DNA of 64,000 nucleotides from Planococcus glaciei (GTDB lineage Bacteria; Bacillota; Bacilli; Bacillales_A; Planococcaceae), in the NCBI RefSeq assembly GCF_900099655.1, contig NZ_FNDC01000003.1, forward strand, positions 62,001-126,000, given 5' to 3'. The stretch's first letter is position 1, and every line of letters begins with the position of its first letter. Made by a program: the position numbers and the translations under genes. Under the pieces are notes generated by a model that worked only from the letters and a program-made list of their open reading frames with translations, was not told the DNA's origin and made no database searches. Positions 63,397 through 64,000 of this stretch are shown here, piece after piece.

Positions 63397-64000
63397 TTAA
63401 GGCAATAGTGCATTTAGACGATTTTGCCAGCTCTCAAGTACTACTTTCTTCGGTTTCTCCAAGCGCTTGCTAAAAATCGAATAATCAATGCCATCATTCA
63501 CGCAGCAATTCTCGGGCTTTCCTTTCAAGTGCTGGTCAAAGCACTCGATGATATACTCCCGGATGCAGCTTTGGAGATTGACCAACTTCTTCATTTTATC
63601 CACTTGCTTGATTTTTTCCCTTTGAAGAAATTCCATTTGGCGCAAGGTTTCGGATTCGCTCAACCGGCTCAGCCAGTAAGCAACGACGCGCAATGCGGTT
63701 TCTCTCACAATGCCCTCAGCCACCAATTGTTCCGCGCCGGCTGGATGGGAAGCGACTTGCTGGATTTCATGCCGCGTCGGCAATTCGTCCATAACAAGGC
63801 TTTGCAGCAAGCCTTCATCGCCTTCTGCATAAAGCAAAGTGGCAAGTGCTGCTTCGCCGTCACGCCCCGCTCTTCCCACTTCCTGGACATACCCCTCAAC
63901 AGAAGTCGGCAATTGAAAATGCACGACATGCCGGATGTTTGAAATATGGACACCCATGCCGAACGCATTGGTCGAGCAAACCCAGTCCAATTCGCCGTTC
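63397..64000 (-). CDS. recQ: RecQ-type DNA helicase, C-terminal part
   Basis: The 5' part lies beyond the right edge. The visible 200 residues include helicase motif V (CSTNAFGMGVHISNIRHV) and motif VI (YVQEVGRAGRDGE), then a zinc-binding-type region (LQSCIREYIIECFD and CCVNDG). The end corresponds to short RecQ homologues such as B. subtilis RecQ, which lies beside ypbE, without an HRDC domain. Confidence 0.9.
   Translation of the reverse strand, partial: NGELDWVCSTNAFGMGVHISNIRHVVHFQLPTSVEGYVQEVGRAGRDGEAALATLLYAEGDEGLLQSLVMDELPTRHEIQQVASHPAGAEQLVAEGIVRETALRVVAYWLSRLSESETLRQMEFLQREKIKQVDKMKKLVNLQSCIREYIIECFDQHLKGKPENCCVNDGIDYSIFSKRLEKPKKVVLESWQNRLNALLP

Noticed and set aside
1-64000. tRNA, rRNA, prophage, integrase or defence-island genes
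   Set aside because: Nothing of this kind was seen; the window is a conserved housekeeping region.

Overview
The window looks like a chromosomal segment of a low-to-moderate GC Firmicute of the family Planococcaceae, most likely Planococcus, Planomicrobium or a close relative. This assignment is an inference. Gene content and order follow the Bacillus subtilis stretch from ypbR/ypwA through ypsC-rnpB-gpsB, mrfAB, recU-ponA, dinG-asnS-dnaD-nth, the pan/birA/cca/bsh/dapB group, qcrABC, the aro genes, the menaquinone-isoprenoid genes, hup-gpsA-der-fni-cmk, prsW, ypdA and recQ. The sporulation and germination genes found in this stretch of Bacillus (spoIVA, sleB, ypeB) are absent at their expected places, which fits an asporogenous coccus. 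I saw no prophage, transposase, CRISPR array, tRNA or rRNA.

Layout. 1-9.7 kb (minus): end of a sulfurtransferase gene, double dynamin dynA, a short-chain dehydrogenase, an M32 carboxypeptidase, the DinG-like helicase ypvA and the RNA methyltransferase ypsC. 9.75-14.6 kb (minus): RNase P RNA with its own promoter and terminator, gpsB, and yppE-mrfA-mrfB (mitomycin-type lesion repair). 14.86-18.25 kb (plus): recU-ponA. 18.45-26.7 kb (minus): ypoC, nth, dnaD, asnS, aspB, ypmB, ypmA and dinG. 26.9-33.2 kb (minus): panD-panC, then birA, cca, bshA, mgsA, dapB and ypjD. 33.27-34.14 kb (plus): a YitT-type membrane protein, divergent from ypjD. 34.3-40.1 kb (minus): YugP peptidase, ypjA, the menaquinol:cytochrome c reductase genes qcrABC, ypiF, ypiB and ypiA. 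40.2-45.2 kb (minus): aroC-aroB-aroH-tyrA-aroA. 45.6-49.5 kb (minus): folE-mtrB-hepS-menG-hepT-ndk. 49.8-57.2 kb (minus): hup, yphF, yphE, gpsA, der, fni, an S1-domain protein, plsC and cmk. 57.95-64 kb (minus): prsW, ansA, ypdA, a phosphoesterase, a CBS protein, a LysM protein and the 3' part of recQ.

Functional themes. The shikimate genes make chorismate, which feeds menaquinone (menG, hepS, hepT), folate (folE) and aromatic amino acids (tyrA, aroH). Menaquinol is the electron donor of QcrABC. BshA makes the first bacillithiol intermediate and YpdA reduces bacillithiol disulfide. GpsB, PonA, RecU, DnaD, DynA and Der belong to growth, division, replication and ribosome assembly.

The most unusual material is intergenic. 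Two tandem clusters (20208-20654 and 57283-57845) hold seven copies of a large stem-loop repeat whose arms change sequence while staying complementary. A second, two-hairpin module sits inside one copy of each cluster and occurs a third time as the terminator after the short-chain dehydrogenase gene. Two other gaps (4829-4933 and 18308-18412) carry degenerate arrays with an exact 21-nt period. Several genes have clear extended -10 promoters with long leaders, the most interesting being upstream of panC.
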